Positions 7,525 to 17,122 of a stretch of DNA of 64,000 nucleotides are shown here, piece after piece. Source of the DNA: Planctomycetota bacterium (GTDB lineage: Bacteria; Planctomycetota; UBA1135; GCA-002686595). The DNA is taken from positions 1 through 64,000 of the forward strand of contig JAPLOF010000020.1 of NCBI GenBank assembly GCA_026692665.1, in the 5' to 3' direction. The translations under genes were made by a program, and so were the position numbers. Every line of letters starts with the position of its first letter. The stretch's first letter is position 1. The notes beneath the pieces were generated by a model, which was not told the origin of the DNA, made no database searches, and saw nothing but the letters and a program-made list of their open reading frames with translations.

Positions 7525-9477
7525 ATGGTCACGCGCACTCTCCTCCTTGGCCTCGCCGGCGTCGCCCTCGCCGCGCCCCTCCTCTCCGCCACTCCCCAGG
7601 CGCCGGCCCCGGAGACGTCGATGTTCGGGGAACCGCTCTTCGTCAACGGGAAGCGGATCCCGGACGCCGAGATCCAGCGCTACCTGATCTACGGGCCGTG
7701 CCGGCTGCAGCTCGAGATGTTCCGCGTCGGCCTCATCATCGAGGACGAGCTGGACCGTCGCGCCCGGGACGAGGCCAACATCGCCGTCGAGCCGATGGTC
7801 GGCCCCGCCGCCAAGGCCGCGGCCGAGAAGGCCGTCGCGGCCCAGGAAGCGGCGAAGCCGTTCGAGTCGCCGGAGGCGCGCGCCAAGGCGCTCGAGCAGG
7901 AGACCGCGCGCCAACGCGCGGCGCGCATGCAGGACTCCGCCGTCCGCGCCGAATGGACGAAGAAGCGCGACAACGAGCGCAAGCTCATGGAAGAGCAGCT
8001 CGTCCCGACCGACGAGGAGTTCGAAGCCGAATTCCGGCGCACGCTCGAGGAGTTCAAGAAGACCTACCCGGTCCTGAACATCGACGCCGAGGTCAGCCGC
8101 GCGTTCCGCTCCGTGCCGTGGTACCGCGACAACCTGCGTCAGACGATGTACTTCGATCGCGTGTTCTACCCGGAGAATCCGGACGAGTGGCCGATCACGA
8201 CGGTCGAGGCCGTGCGCGCCGACTCCGGCGACGTGCTCCTCACCGACGCGCAGCAGAGCTACCAGATGCGCAAGGAGCACGCCGAGAAGACCGGCGAGCC
8301 GCTGCCCAAGGAAGACGGGATCTACACGCAGATGATGCGTCAGATCGTCCGCGACGCGATGTTCGGCACGATCGACTGGAAGTCCGAGTTCGACGGTCTC
8401 CCGGACGACATCGTGTTGACGGGCGACCGCGATTTCGACGGCAAGCCCGAGCTCGTCGTGCGCACCGCCGACCTCTGGAGCAAGGTCAAGGACACGGTTT
8501 CGTCGACCGAGATCGACGAGGCCAAGCGCTGGTTCGTGACGTCGCATGCGACCCACGACCGGTTGGAGAAGGAAGGCGCGCTGCTCGACCCGACGGCGCG
8601 TGCGCAGGCCCTGGCCGAACTGAAGAAGCAGTTCGAGGGCACCTACTTCAACATCGACATCATGGCGACGCAGACCTACTACTTCCCGTCGACGGAGTCG
8701 TTCCTCGACTACCACATGATGCTCGAGGGCTATCGCAAGAAGATCGCCCCGCAACTCGTCCAGCAGGAGAACGGCGACATCGCCCCGGTCCTGCGCACGC
8801 ACCTCGAAGCCGCGAACCGGATCATGGGGCTCGGCCAGGTCGACGTGGAGATCATGCTCGTGTCCGCCTTCGACATCCCGAACTTCCAGTGGAAGCCGGA
8901 TGGCTGGATGTCCGCCAAGAAGAAGGCGGATGCGGTGAAGGTCCAACTCGACGCGAACAGCGCGGAGTACAACGCCGAGCGTGCGAAGCGCGCCCAGGCC
9001 CAGGCCGAAGGCAAGGAGTACACGGCCGAGAAGGAAGTGCCGGAGCCCTTCCGCTTCTGGACCGACATGGTCAACGAGCACAGCGAATACTGGGACCCGC
9101 CGTCGCCGGAAGGCGCGGGCAAGCGCGGGTCGGACGTGGCGATGAAGAACCGCGGCCGCTTCGGCCTGCGCTACCGCAACGACCTCCAGGGCTTCGTGGG
9201 CGAGACCCCGTTCTCGCACTGGGTGACCGGGGCCTCGGTCACGGACTACGTGTTCGCCGAACAGGCCGAGAACACGGTCGCGGGTCCGTTCCGCGGCCCC
9301 CAGGGCTACTACATCACGCGCGTGCAGCGCCGCACGCCGCCGACGCGGCCTCTGAACCTGGGCGATCCGAAGCACGTGGACCTGCTGAAGGACGACTACG
9401 TGCGCACGTCCTTCATCACGTACGCCCAGGAAGCGCGGAAGAGCGCCGTCGTGAAGGGCTTCGACTTCGGTTACTGA
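7525..9477 (+). CDS. Large exported SurA/parvulin-like protein
   Basis: 650 residues. A signal peptide (MVTRTLLLGLAGVALAAPLL) is followed by a SurA-N-like opening (FVNGKRIPDAEIQRYLIY, near residues 38-55). A highly charged, probably coiled-coil stretch lies around 85-175 (many Ala/Lys/Glu/Arg). The C-terminal part ends in a parvulin-like pattern, AGPFRGPQGYYITRVQRR (about 595-612), as in PpiC domains (SGP....GYHI..V). Such proteins act as periplasmic chaperone/isomerases for outer membrane proteins. The middle region is unusually long for SurA, so function is by fold resemblance only. Followed within 4 bases by the palindromic element. Confidence 0.65.
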   Translation: MVTRTLLLGLAGVALAAPLLSATPQAPAPETSMFGEPLFVNGKRIPDAEIQRYLIYGPCRLQLEMFRVGLIIEDELDRRARDEANIAVEPMVGPAAKAAAEKAVAAQEAAKPFESPEARAKALEQETARQRAARMQDSAVRAEWTKKRDNERKLMEEQLVPTDEEFEAEFRRTLEEFKKTYPVLNIDAEVSRAFRSVPWYRDNLRQTMYFDRVFYPENPDEWPITTVEAVRADSGDVLLTDAQQSYQMRKEHAEKTGEPLPKEDGIYTQMMRQIVRDAMFGTIDWKSEFDGLPDDIVLTGDRDFDGKPELVVRTADLWSKVKDTVSSTEIDEAKRWFVTSHATHDRLEKEGALLDPTARAQALAELKKQFEGTYFNIDIMATQTYYFPSTESFLDYHMMLEGYRKKIAPQLVQQENGDIAPVLRTHLEAANRIMGLGQVDVEIMLVSAFDIPNFQWKPDGWMSAKKKADAVKVQLDANSAEYNAERAKRAQAQAEGKEYTAEKEVPEPFRFWTDMVNEHSEYWDPPSPEGAGKRGSDVAMKNRGRFGLRYRNDLQGFVGETPFSHWVTGASVTDYVFAEQAENTVAGPFRGPQGYYITRVQRRTPPTRPLNLGDPKHVDLLKDDYVRTSFITYAQEARKSAVVKGFDFGY

Positions 9478-9480
9478 CCG

Positions 9481-9593
9481 ATACGGAGCCAGGCACAACT
9501 CCGCCGTTCTCCTCCCCTCCACCGCTGCGAGGCGTGTCGCGCCTCGCAGCGGTGGAGGGGAGGAGAACGGCGGAGTCGTGCCTGGCTCCGTAT
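9481..9593. repeat. 113-base near-perfect palindromic element
   Basis: Two 54-base arms (9481-9534 and 9540-9593) flank a five-base TGTCG loop; they are reverse complements with one mismatch in 54 positions. Outer ends read ATACGGAGCCAGGC and GCCTGGCTCCGTAT. A second copy's right end is at 1-24. It encodes no gene. It lies between the SurA-like gene (stop 9477) and the ABC exporter (start 9607), so transcribed RNA would form a very stable hairpin, which could end or limit read-through or protect the mRNA. It resembles a miniature non-autonomous mobile element or a REP-type palindrome; no target-site duplication could be confirmed. Confidence 0.85.
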
Positions 9594-9606
9594 AGGATGC
9601 CCGCCC

Positions 9607-11430
9607 GTGGAGGCCAACCTGCGCACGATGTGGCGGCTGCTCGAGCCGCACCTGAAGCCGCGTTTGCCGGTGTTCGGCCTGCTGATCCTGCTCGGGGCCG
9701 TGACGGCTTTCGCGCAGAACATCGTCCTCGTGCTGATCTACCCGGCCGTCGACGTGCTGTTCCCCGGACGCAACGAGGGGATCGAGCAGGCGAAGGGCTG
9801 GCTCCGGGTTCCCAGCGAGTGGCTGCGCGGCTGGGTCCTCGGTCCCACCGGCATCCCGGAGAGCACGTTCGGCGCGCTGGGCAAGATCGCCGGCGTCCTG
9901 GCCATCCTCGCTCTGCTCGGAGCGACCGCGCAGTACCTGTTCGTCACCGTGTCGCGACGGCTCGCGGTCGGCCTGGTCGTCGATCTGCGCGAGCGTCTCG
10001 CCCAGCACCTGCTCGGGCTTTCGCTCGCCTTCCACGGCAAGCGGCAGTTCGGCGACCTGATCTCGAGGCTCTCGAGCGACACGGGGACTGTGCTGGCCGT
10101 CGTCAATCAGACGCTCAAGGACCTGATCCTCGAGCCGATGATGATCCTGTCGGCGTATGCCGTCGCGGCCTCGATCGCGCCGATCCCGGCGACGATCGCG
10201 TTCCTGGGCCTCGGCATCATCGCGGCGCCGGTCTTCAAGCAGGCGCGGCGCGTCAACCGCGGGTCGAAGAAGTCGCTCACGGAGCTGGGCTCGTCCGTCC
10301 AGGCGCTGAGCCAGATGCTCCAGGGCATCCGGACGGTGAAGGCCTTCCGGGCCGAGTCGCGCGAGCTCGCGGATTACCGCGCGGTCAACGCGTCCTACGT
10401 GGGTTCGACCATGCGGATGGTCCGTGCGCAGGCGACCTCGAACGCGATGACGCTGTTCCTGTCGCACGCCGGCCTCGGCCTGATGATCCTGATCGTCGGA
10501 TTCCTGCAGTCGGGCGGACAGTTCGGCACGGCGGAGAGCCTCATCATCTTCTTCCTCTCGACGGCGAAGATGTACGCGGGCGTCAAGGACGTCACGCGCG
10601 CGATCACGAACGCGCAGGAATCCGTCGGCGCGTCCGCGCGGATCGAGCAGATCCTGTCCGAGCGTGCCGAGGTGGACGACCGCCCCGGCGCGCGCGAGTG
10701 CACCGGCCTCGGGACCGGCATCCGCATCGAGAAGCTCTCGTTCCAGTACCCCGGCGGCGCGGGCTTCGCGCTCCAGGGCCTCGACCTCGAGATCCGTCCG
10801 GGCGAGACCCTGGCGCTCGTCGGGTCCTCCGGCTCCGGCAAGAGCACGCTGGTCGACCTCCTGGCACGCTTCCTCGACCCGACCCAGGGTGCGCTCCGCG
10901 TCGGTGGCGTCGATCTGCGGGACCTGACCCTCGAATCCTGGACGCGCCAGTACGCGATGGTCGGGCAGGTTCCGTTCCTCTTCCACACGACGATCGGGGA
11001 GAACATCCGCTACGGGCGTCCCGAGGCCACGCAGGCCGCGGTCGAGGCCGCTGCGCGCGCCGCGGGCATCCACGACTTCATCGCGAGTCTGCCCGAGGGC
11101 TACGAGACGAACGTCGCCGACGCGGGCTCGCGCCTCTCGGGCGGGCAGCGGCAGCGCATCACGATCGCGCGCGCGTTCCTGAAGGACGCGCCGATCCTCC
11201 TGCTCGACGAGGCGACGAGTGCACTCGACACCGAGAGCGAAGCGGTCGTCCAGGAGTCGTTGGAGCGGCTCATGAAAGGCAAGACCGTCGTCGTCATCGC
11301 GCACCGCCTCTCGACGATCCGCAACGCGGACCGGATCGCGGTCCTCGAGGGCGGCCGGCTGGTCGAGGTGGGCACGCACGCGGAACTCCTGGCGCGGCAG
11401 GGCGCCTACGCGCGCCTGCACGCGGTCTGA
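9607..11430 (+). CDS. ABC exporter, fused permease and ATPase (MsbA-like)
   Basis: 607 residues from GTG at 9607, 13 bases after the palindromic element; an AGGA sequence about 10 bases upstream may serve as ribosome site. N-terminal transmembrane domain (about residues 18-330; helices near 22-45, 92-115, 175-210, 282-300) and C-terminal nucleotide-binding domain: Walker A GSSGSGKST (406-414), signature LSGGQ (510-514), Walker B ending D534-E535. This half-transporter layout is that of type IV exporters (MsbA, lipid A or drug exporters) that work as homodimers in the inner membrane. The substrate is not evident. No partner gene downstream; the next gene is a TetR regulator with its own promoter. 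Confidence 0.92.
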   Translation: MEANLRTMWRLLEPHLKPRLPVFGLLILLGAVTAFAQNIVLVLIYPAVDVLFPGRNEGIEQAKGWLRVPSEWLRGWVLGPTGIPESTFGALGKIAGVLAILALLGATAQYLFVTVSRRLAVGLVVDLRERLAQHLLGLSLAFHGKRQFGDLISRLSSDTGTVLAVVNQTLKDLILEPMMILSAYAVAASIAPIPATIAFLGLGIIAAPVFKQARRVNRGSKKSLTELGSSVQALSQMLQGIRTVKAFRAESRELADYRAVNASYVGSTMRMVRAQATSNAMTLFLSHAGLGLMILIVGFLQSGGQFGTAESLIIFFLSTAKMYAGVKDVTRAITNAQESVGASARIEQILSERAEVDDRPGARECTGLGTGIRIEKLSFQYPGGAGFALQGLDLEIRPGETLALVGSSGSGKSTLVDLLARFLDPTQGALRVGGVDLRDLTLESWTRQYAMVGQVPFLFHTTIGENIRYGRPEATQAAVEAAARAAGIHDFIASLPEGYETNVADAGSRLSGGQRQRITIARAFLKDAPILLLDEATSALDTESEAVVQESLERLMKGKTVVVIAHRLSTIRNADRIAVLEGGRLVEVGTHAELLARQGAYARLHAV

Positions 11431-11511
11431 GTCCGGGCACCTGACACCACGGTCGGGTGTACGGCCGGCCCCGCGGCCCTCTCCTGTTCCAAGTCCTTGG
11501 GAACTGCCTCC

Positions 11512-11539
11512 TTGCGGGCGCCACGCGGGTCGGTAAACT
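11512..11539 (+). promoter_or_regulatory. Sigma-70-like promoter of first tetR-devC pair
   Basis: TTGCGG at 11512-11517 and TAAACT at 11534-11539, with 16 bases between. Transcription would begin near 11546, about 22 bases before the tetR ATG at 11568 and inside the direct repeat that is the likely operator. An imperfect inverted repeat GTTCCAAG...CTTGGGAAC lies just upstream at 11486-11504. Confidence 0.5.
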
Positions 11540-11542
11540 GCC

Positions 11543-11564
11543 GTTTGAATCACATGTTTGAATC
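11543..11564 (+). promoter_or_regulatory. Putative TetR operator: tandem GTTTGAATC repeat
   Basis: GTTTGAATC occurs twice (11543-11551 and 11556-11564) at a 13-base period, immediately after the -10 box and before the tetR start codon. Its position is right for repression of the tetR-devC transcript by its own first product. It differs from the palindromic operator before the second tetR, so the two regulators probably recognise different DNA. Confidence 0.45.
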
Positions 11565-11567
11565 CCC

Positions 11568-12221
11568 ATGAGCGAGCACGCCACCCAGGATCTCGACACC
11601 CGCCAGCGACTCCTCGAAGTCGCTGGCGCCGTCTTCGCCGAACTCGGCTACCGCGGCGCGACCGTGCGCGACATCTGCCAACGCGCGGAGGCCAACGTGG
11701 CTTCGATCCACTACCACTTCGGTGACAAGGACGGTCTGTACCGCGCCGTCCTGCAGAGCGCGTTCGAGGCCGCGGAGGCGCGTCACCCGCGCACGGGATC
11801 GGTCGATGCCGGGGCGAGCGCGGAGGAGGAACTGCAGGCGTTCGTCCTCGCCTTCCTGCGACGCATCTACGGCGGCGGCGTCCCCACATGGCTCATGAGG
11901 ATCATGTCGCGCGAGATGTTCGAGCCGACCGGCGCGCTCGAGCACCTCGTGCGGACGGTGCACCGGCCCACCTTCGAGCACCTGCGCGGCATCGTTTCGC
12001 GCATCGGAGGCCCATCCCTGCGCGATGAGGACGCGCTGCGCTGCGCCCAGGCCGTCATCGCGCAGTGCGTCTTCTACAAGCACGCACAGGCCGTGATGAA
12101 GCTCATGGGGCATTCCGAGCCCTCGACGCCGGCCGAGATCGACCAGCTCGCCCAGCAGATCACGCGCTTCTCGCTCGCGGGGATCCGCGGTTCGTCGGGG
12201 TCGAAGGAGCTCCGTCGATGA
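11568..12221 (+). CDS. TetR-family transcriptional regulator (first)
   Basis: 217 residues. N-terminal helix-turn-helix DNA-binding domain at about residues 10-57, with the typical TetR pattern FAELGYRGATVRDIC and ASIHYHFGDKDGLY. The C-terminal ligand-binding half resembles the CecR/YbiH type (DUF1956). Its TGA stop overlaps the ATG of the following permease (ATGA), so regulator and permease are made together. It most likely represses its own operon until a toxic ligand appears. Promoter and tandem-repeat operator candidates lie just upstream. Confidence 0.9.
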   Translation: MSEHATQDLDTRQRLLEVAGAVFAELGYRGATVRDICQRAEANVASIHYHFGDKDGLYRAVLQSAFEAAEARHPRTGSVDAGASAEEELQAFVLAFLRRIYGGGVPTWLMRIMSREMFEPTGALEHLVRTVHRPTFEHLRGIVSRIGGPSLRDEDALRCAQAVIAQCVFYKHAQAVMKLMGHSEPSTPAEIDQLAQQITRFSLAGIRGSSGSKELRR

Positions 12222-13378
12222 ACTTCGTGGCGCTCAAGATGCTGATCGGCGACAGGGCCAAGTACATCGGCATCATCGTTGGGATCACGTTCGCCTCGCT
12301 GCTGATCACGCAGCAACTGGCGATCTTCACCGGGATCATGACGCGCACGTTCGGCGCGATCACCGACCTGGGGCAGCCGGACGTGTGGGTGATGGACCCG
12401 AAGGTCCAGTTCATCGACGACGTCAAGCCGCTCCAGGACACGGAGCTGTACCGCGTGCGCGGGGTCGAAGGCGTCGACTGGGCGGTGCCGCTCTACAAGG
12501 GCCTGCTGAAAGCACGCCTTTCCAACGGGAATTTCCAGACCTGCAACGTCTTCGGCCTCGACGACGCGACGTTGATCGGCGGTCCCCCCGAGATGGTCGA
12601 GGGGCGGGTCGAGGACCTGCGGCGCGCCGACAGCGTGATCGTCGACGAGTACGCGGCCGTGGGGAAGCTCGCCGGACCGCCTCGCGAGCCCGGCGGCAAG
12701 CCCGAGCCACTGCGCGTGGGGGCCACCATCGAGCTCAACGACCACCGCGCGATCGTCGTCGGGATCTGCCGCGTCCAGCGTACGTTCCAGTCGCAACCGG
12801 TCGTCTACACCACCTACTCGCGCGCCACGACGTTCGCGCCCAGGGAGCGGAAGCTCCTGTCCTTCGTGCTGGTCGGCGCGAAGGCGGGTGTGGAACCCGA
12901 AGAGCTCTGCGCTCGTATCCAGGCCGCCACGGGACTCGCCGCCCAGACACGCGAGGGGTTCAAGTGGACGACGGCCATGTACTTCCTGAAGTACACCGGC
13001 ATCCCGATCAACTTCGGCATCGCGGTCTTGCTGGGCTTCCTCGTCGGCACCGCCATCGCGGGGCAGACCTTCTACAACTTCACGCTCGACAACCTGAAGC
13101 AGTTCGGCGCGCTCAAGGCGATGGGGGCCGGCAACGCGACGCTCCTGCGCATGATCCTGCTGCAGGCCCTTCTCGTGGGGATGATCGGATACGGCCTGGG
13201 GGTGGGCGTCGCGGCGACCTTCGGCATCCTGTCGCGGAACTCCGAGCTGGCCTTCCGGCTGCCGTGGCAGATCCTGGCCGTGACGGCGACGGCCGTGACC
13301 GTGATCTGCATGCTCTCGGCGCTCATCAGCATCCGGAAGGTCATCACGCTGGAACCGGCGATCGTGTTCAAGGGCTGA
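12218..13378 (+). CDS. DevC-like ABC transporter permease (first copy)
   Basis: 386 residues from an ATG that overlaps the tetR stop. FtsX/MacB-type permease: one N-terminal membrane helix (about 18-40), a large periplasmic domain (about 41-260, with DVWVMDP near 55-61) and three C-terminal membrane helices (about 267-290, 310-345, 350-375). The sequence pattern (MNFVALKMLIGDRAKYIG, VMDP, GLDDATL) is that of DevC, the permease of DevBCA exporters for glycolipids and drugs. Exactly the same length as the second copy at 14162-15322. No ATPase lies between them, so this permease probably uses the ATPase, fusion protein and TolC partner encoded further down. Confidence 0.88.
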   Translation: MNFVALKMLIGDRAKYIGIIVGITFASLLITQQLAIFTGIMTRTFGAITDLGQPDVWVMDPKVQFIDDVKPLQDTELYRVRGVEGVDWAVPLYKGLLKARLSNGNFQTCNVFGLDDATLIGGPPEMVEGRVEDLRRADSVIVDEYAAVGKLAGPPREPGGKPEPLRVGATIELNDHRAIVVGICRVQRTFQSQPVVYTTYSRATTFAPRERKLLSFVLVGAKAGVEPEELCARIQAATGLAAQTREGFKWTTAMYFLKYTGIPINFGIAVLLGFLVGTAIAGQTFYNFTLDNLKQFGALKAMGAGNATLLRMILLQALLVGMIGYGLGVGVAATFGILSRNSELAFRLPWQILAVTATAVTVICMLSALISIRKVITLEPAIVFKG

Positions 13379-13427
13379 GCCGTGCGGGACCCCAGAGCAA
13401 GAGCCGTGTGCGGGCCCGGGAAGGGCC

Positions 13428-13466
13428 TTGACGTCCGACCCATGGAAGATATGCTAACGCCGTTAG
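13428..13466 (+). promoter_or_regulatory. Promoter with palindromic operator of second tetR
   Basis: TTGACG (13428-13433) and TATGCT (13450-13455) are spaced by 16 bases. A perfect 13-base palindrome CTAACG-C-CGTTAG (13454-13466) begins at the end of the -10 box, so a bound TetR dimer would block polymerase. A weaker TCCGA...TCGGA pair follows at 13470-13494. The arrangement is typical for autoregulated tetR genes; the start codon is at 13503. Confidence 0.6.
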
Positions 13467-13502
13467 ATGTCCGAATGTCGATAAGCACGTCGGAATAGCC
13501 CC

Positions 13503-14165
13503 ATGACCGCCCCCGAACGACGCGAACGCGAACGCCAGGCCCTGCGCGCCAAGATCCTGCAGGCCGCGCGCGACCTGTTCCTGGCCCACGGGATCGAGGC
13601 CGTGACCATGCGCAAGATCGCCGACGCGGTCGAGTACACGCCGCCGGTCCTGTACGCGCACTTCGCCGACAAGTCCGCGCTCCTGACCGCCCTGTGCGAG
13701 GAGGACCTGACCCTCTTTCACGCTGCACTGCAGCGCGCCGCCCGGCGCGCGGACCCGGTGGAGCGCATCCGGCGCATGGGCAAGCACTACGTCGACTTCG
13801 CGCTGGAGCACCCGCATCACTACCGGCTGCTCTTCATGACCCCGTTCCCCGAGGAGCAGATCGCGGCCAAGGCCGCGCAGGTCGAGGAGGGGACGACGCA
13901 GGGGCAGTCGTCCTACGCGCTCCTGCGCGACGCGGTCGCGGAGTGCATCGCGACCGGCCGCTTCGAGAAGCACCACAAGGACGCCGAGCGAGTCGCGCAG
14001 GTCCTGTGGGGGGCCGTGCACGGAGTCGTATCGCTGTGGATCCTCCACGCTCGGAACCCCGAGATCGAATGGCGGGCTCCGCGCGCGACCGCGTTCGAGC
14101 TCGTCGACGCGGCTCTGGATGGGCTCTGCATCGGGGCGGCCGCGACCTCGAGGACGTCGTCGTGA
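13503..14165 (+). CDS. TetR-family transcriptional regulator (second)
   Basis: 220 residues. Helix-turn-helix domain at about residues 12-62 (ARDLFLAHGIEAVTMRKIA, VLYAHFADKSAL). The C-terminal domain with HPHHYRLLFM (about 101-110) is of the TetR_C_13/WHG type, different from the first regulator's, so the two probably sense different ligands. The stop overlaps the GTG of the second DevC permease (GTGA). The gene heads the main efflux operon and is preceded by a promoter carrying a perfect palindrome. Confidence 0.9.
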   Translation: MTAPERRERERQALRAKILQAARDLFLAHGIEAVTMRKIADAVEYTPPVLYAHFADKSALLTALCEEDLTLFHAALQRAARRADPVERIRRMGKHYVDFALEHPHHYRLLFMTPFPEEQIAAKAAQVEEGTTQGQSSYALLRDAVAECIATGRFEKHHKDAERVAQVLWGAVHGVVSLWILHARNPEIEWRAPRATAFELVDAALDGLCIGAAATSRTSS

Positions 14166-15322
14166 ACCTCGTCGCGCTCAAGATGCTCCTCGGCGACAAG
14201 CTCAAGTACATCGCCCTCGTCGCCGGGCTGGCGTTCGCCGCACTCCTCGTGACGCAGCAGGCGTCGATCTTCACCGGCTACGCGAAGCGCACCGGTGCCT
14301 GGATCCGGGACACGGGGGCCGCGGACCTGTGGGTGATGGACCCGCAGCTCGAGTTCACCGAGGACCGCAAGCCGCTCCTGGACACGGCGCTCTCCCGAGT
14401 CCGCGGAGTCGACGGCGTCGAGTGGGCGGTTCCGCTGTACAAGGGCTGGCTGCGCACGCGGCTGCCCGACGGCACGCTGGTCACGACGCGTGTGATCGGG
14501 CTGGACGATGCGACGCTCGTCGGCGCTCCTCCCGAGATGATCGAGGGCCAGCTGGAAGACCTGCGCCGGGACCGGACCATCTTCGTGCACGCCGACCAGG
14601 TCGGCGACGCGCTCCGGCTCCGAGAGCCGTTCGCGGGGGAGGGGCCGCGCCCCCTGCGCGTCGGCGACGTCGTCAGCATCAACGACCACCAGCTCGAGGT
14701 CGCGGGCGTCTACCGCAGCACGGCGGAGTTCTTCTGGGATCCGCTGATCTTCACGACGTACTCGCGCGCGCTCTCGATCGCGCCCGCGGAGCGCAAGCAG
14801 AACTCGTTCGTGCTCGTGAAGGTCAGGCCCGGCGAGGACGTCGCTCTGGTCGCCGAACGCATCGGCAGCAGCACGGGTCTCGTCGCGCGCACGCCCGAGG
14901 AGTTCGAGTCCGTCACGATGAACTTCGTCCTGTCGAAGACCGGCATCCTGATCAACTTCGGTGTCACGATCGTCTTGGGCTTCGTGGTCGGGGCGCTCGC
15001 GGCCGGCCAGACGTTCTACATGTTCGTGCTCGACCACCTGCGTCACTACGCGACGATTAAGGCGATGGGCGCGAGCACCTGGATGCTCATCCGCATGGTC
15101 GCCCTCCAGGTCTCCGTGGTGGCCACGATCGGCTACGGGATCGGCGTTGGCGCGGCCGCCGCCGCTGGGGTGCTCACTCGCGGCACGGGCCTCGCGTTCG
15201 AGATGCCGTGGCAGGTGCCCGTGCTCGGCGGGTTCGCGATCCTCTTCTGCGCTCTCGCGGCCGGACTGCTCGGGCTCGTCCGGGTGTTGCGCGTCGAACC
15301 GGCCGTCGTGTTCAAGGGCTGA
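14162..15322 (+). CDS. DevC-like ABC transporter permease (second copy)
   Basis: 386 residues, GTG start overlapping the tetR stop. Same architecture as the first copy: membrane helix about 18-38, periplasmic domain with DLWVMDPQ near 55-62, three C-terminal helices. The two clearly align end to end (for example LVALKMLLGDKLKYIA versus FVALKMLIGDRAKYIG) but have diverged in the periplasmic part, which in this family contacts the membrane-fusion protein. Directly followed, 4 bases later, by the ATPase gene. Confidence 0.9.
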   Translation: MNLVALKMLLGDKLKYIALVAGLAFAALLVTQQASIFTGYAKRTGAWIRDTGAADLWVMDPQLEFTEDRKPLLDTALSRVRGVDGVEWAVPLYKGWLRTRLPDGTLVTTRVIGLDDATLVGAPPEMIEGQLEDLRRDRTIFVHADQVGDALRLREPFAGEGPRPLRVGDVVSINDHQLEVAGVYRSTAEFFWDPLIFTTYSRALSIAPAERKQNSFVLVKVRPGEDVALVAERIGSSTGLVARTPEEFESVTMNFVLSKTGILINFGVTIVLGFVVGALAAGQTFYMFVLDHLRHYATIKAMGASTWMLIRMVALQVSVVATIGYGIGVGAAAAAGVLTRGTGLAFEMPWQVPVLGGFAILFCALAAGLLGLVRVLRVEPAVVFKG

Positions 15323-15326
15323 CCCG

Positions 15327-16054
<728 letters not shown>

Positions 16055-16058
<4 letters not shown>

Positions 16059-17122
16059 TCCTGAAGTACGTCCTGCCGCTCCTGGCCATCCTGGGCTTCG
16101 CGTTCGCCGTGCACACGGTCGCGCAGGGCTCCAAGCCCGTCGTTCCCGCCAAGCCCGTCGCCGAACCGGCGCGGTCGCCCTTCGCGAGCGTCATCGCCGG
16201 CGCGGGCATCGTCGAGGCGCGCACGCAGAACATCGCGGTCGGGACGCCGGTGCCCGGCGTCGTGGTGGCCGTCGAGGTCGCGGTGGGCGACACGGTGGCC
16301 GCGGGCGCCCCGCTCTTTCGCCTCGACGATCGCGAGCGCGCGGCGCAGCACCTCGTGAAGTTGGCGCAGCTCGCGCAGGCTCAGAGCGAGCTCGCGCGAC
16401 TCGAGGCGTTGCCCCGCGCCGAGGACGTGCCGGTCGCGGAAGCCCGCCTGACCGCTTCCGACGCCCTGCTCGCCGACGCGACGAAGCAGCTCGATCTGGC
16501 CGAGTCGCTCACCGACAAGCGCGCCATCGCGACTCAGGAGTGGGACCGGCGCCGATTCGCCGTGCTGACGGCCCGTGCCCGCGCGGCCGAGTCCACGTCC
16601 GAGCTCGCGAAGCTCAAGGCCGGCGCGTGGGCACCCGAGCTCGCCGCCGCACGCGCCAAGGTCGCCGCCGCGCAGGCGGAGGTCGACGCGGCGCGCACGG
16701 AGCTGGATCGCCTCGTCGTGCGAGCGCCGGTCGGCGCGACCGTGCTCCAGGTCAACGTCCGGAAGGGCGAGTTCGCGACCGCCGGCGCGTTGGCGACCCC
16801 GCTCATGCTCCTCGGTGACATCTCCGTGCTCCACGTGCGCGTCGACGTCGACGAGAACGACGTGTGGCGCCTGAAGTCCGGCGCGCGGGCCGAGGCCTGC
16901 GTGCGCGGCAACCGCTCCTTGCGCACGGACCTCGAGTTCGTCCGGATCGACCCGTACGTCGTGCCGAAGCGCTCGCTGACGGGCGAGAGCACCGAGCGCG
17001 TCGACACGCGCGTGCTCCAGGTGCTGTTCCGTTTCGATCCGAAGGTGCTGCCGGTCTACGTCGGCCAGCAGATGGACGTCTTCATCGAAGCCCCGGGCGA
17101 CGTCGGCGGGGGTGCGCGGTGA
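16055..17122 (+). CDS. DevB/HlyD-type membrane-fusion protein
   Basis: 355 residues. An N-terminal membrane anchor (MILKYVLPLLAILGFAFAV) is followed by a lipoyl/barrel-sandwich half (PVPGVVVAVEVAVGDTV, about 66-82), a long Ala/Glu/Leu-rich coiled-coil hairpin (about 88-215), the second lipoyl half (LVVRAPVGATVLQVNVRKGE) and a beta-barrel domain with VDVDENDVWRL. Periplasmic adaptor proteins with this layout bridge the inner-membrane transporter to TolC. Both ends overlap neighbouring genes by four bases. Confidence 0.92.

Noticed and set aside
7357..11889. A 1510-codon open frame on the minus strand
   Set aside because: It runs antisense to the SurA-like protein and the ABC exporter; its translation is Arg/Ala/Asp-rich, repetitive and without domains, as expected for a shadow in very GC-rich DNA.
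12065..12217. Upstream extension of the first DevC permease into the tetR gene
   Set aside because: The second copy begins at the matching VALKML segment directly at the overlap with its tetR; both proteins are then 386 residues.
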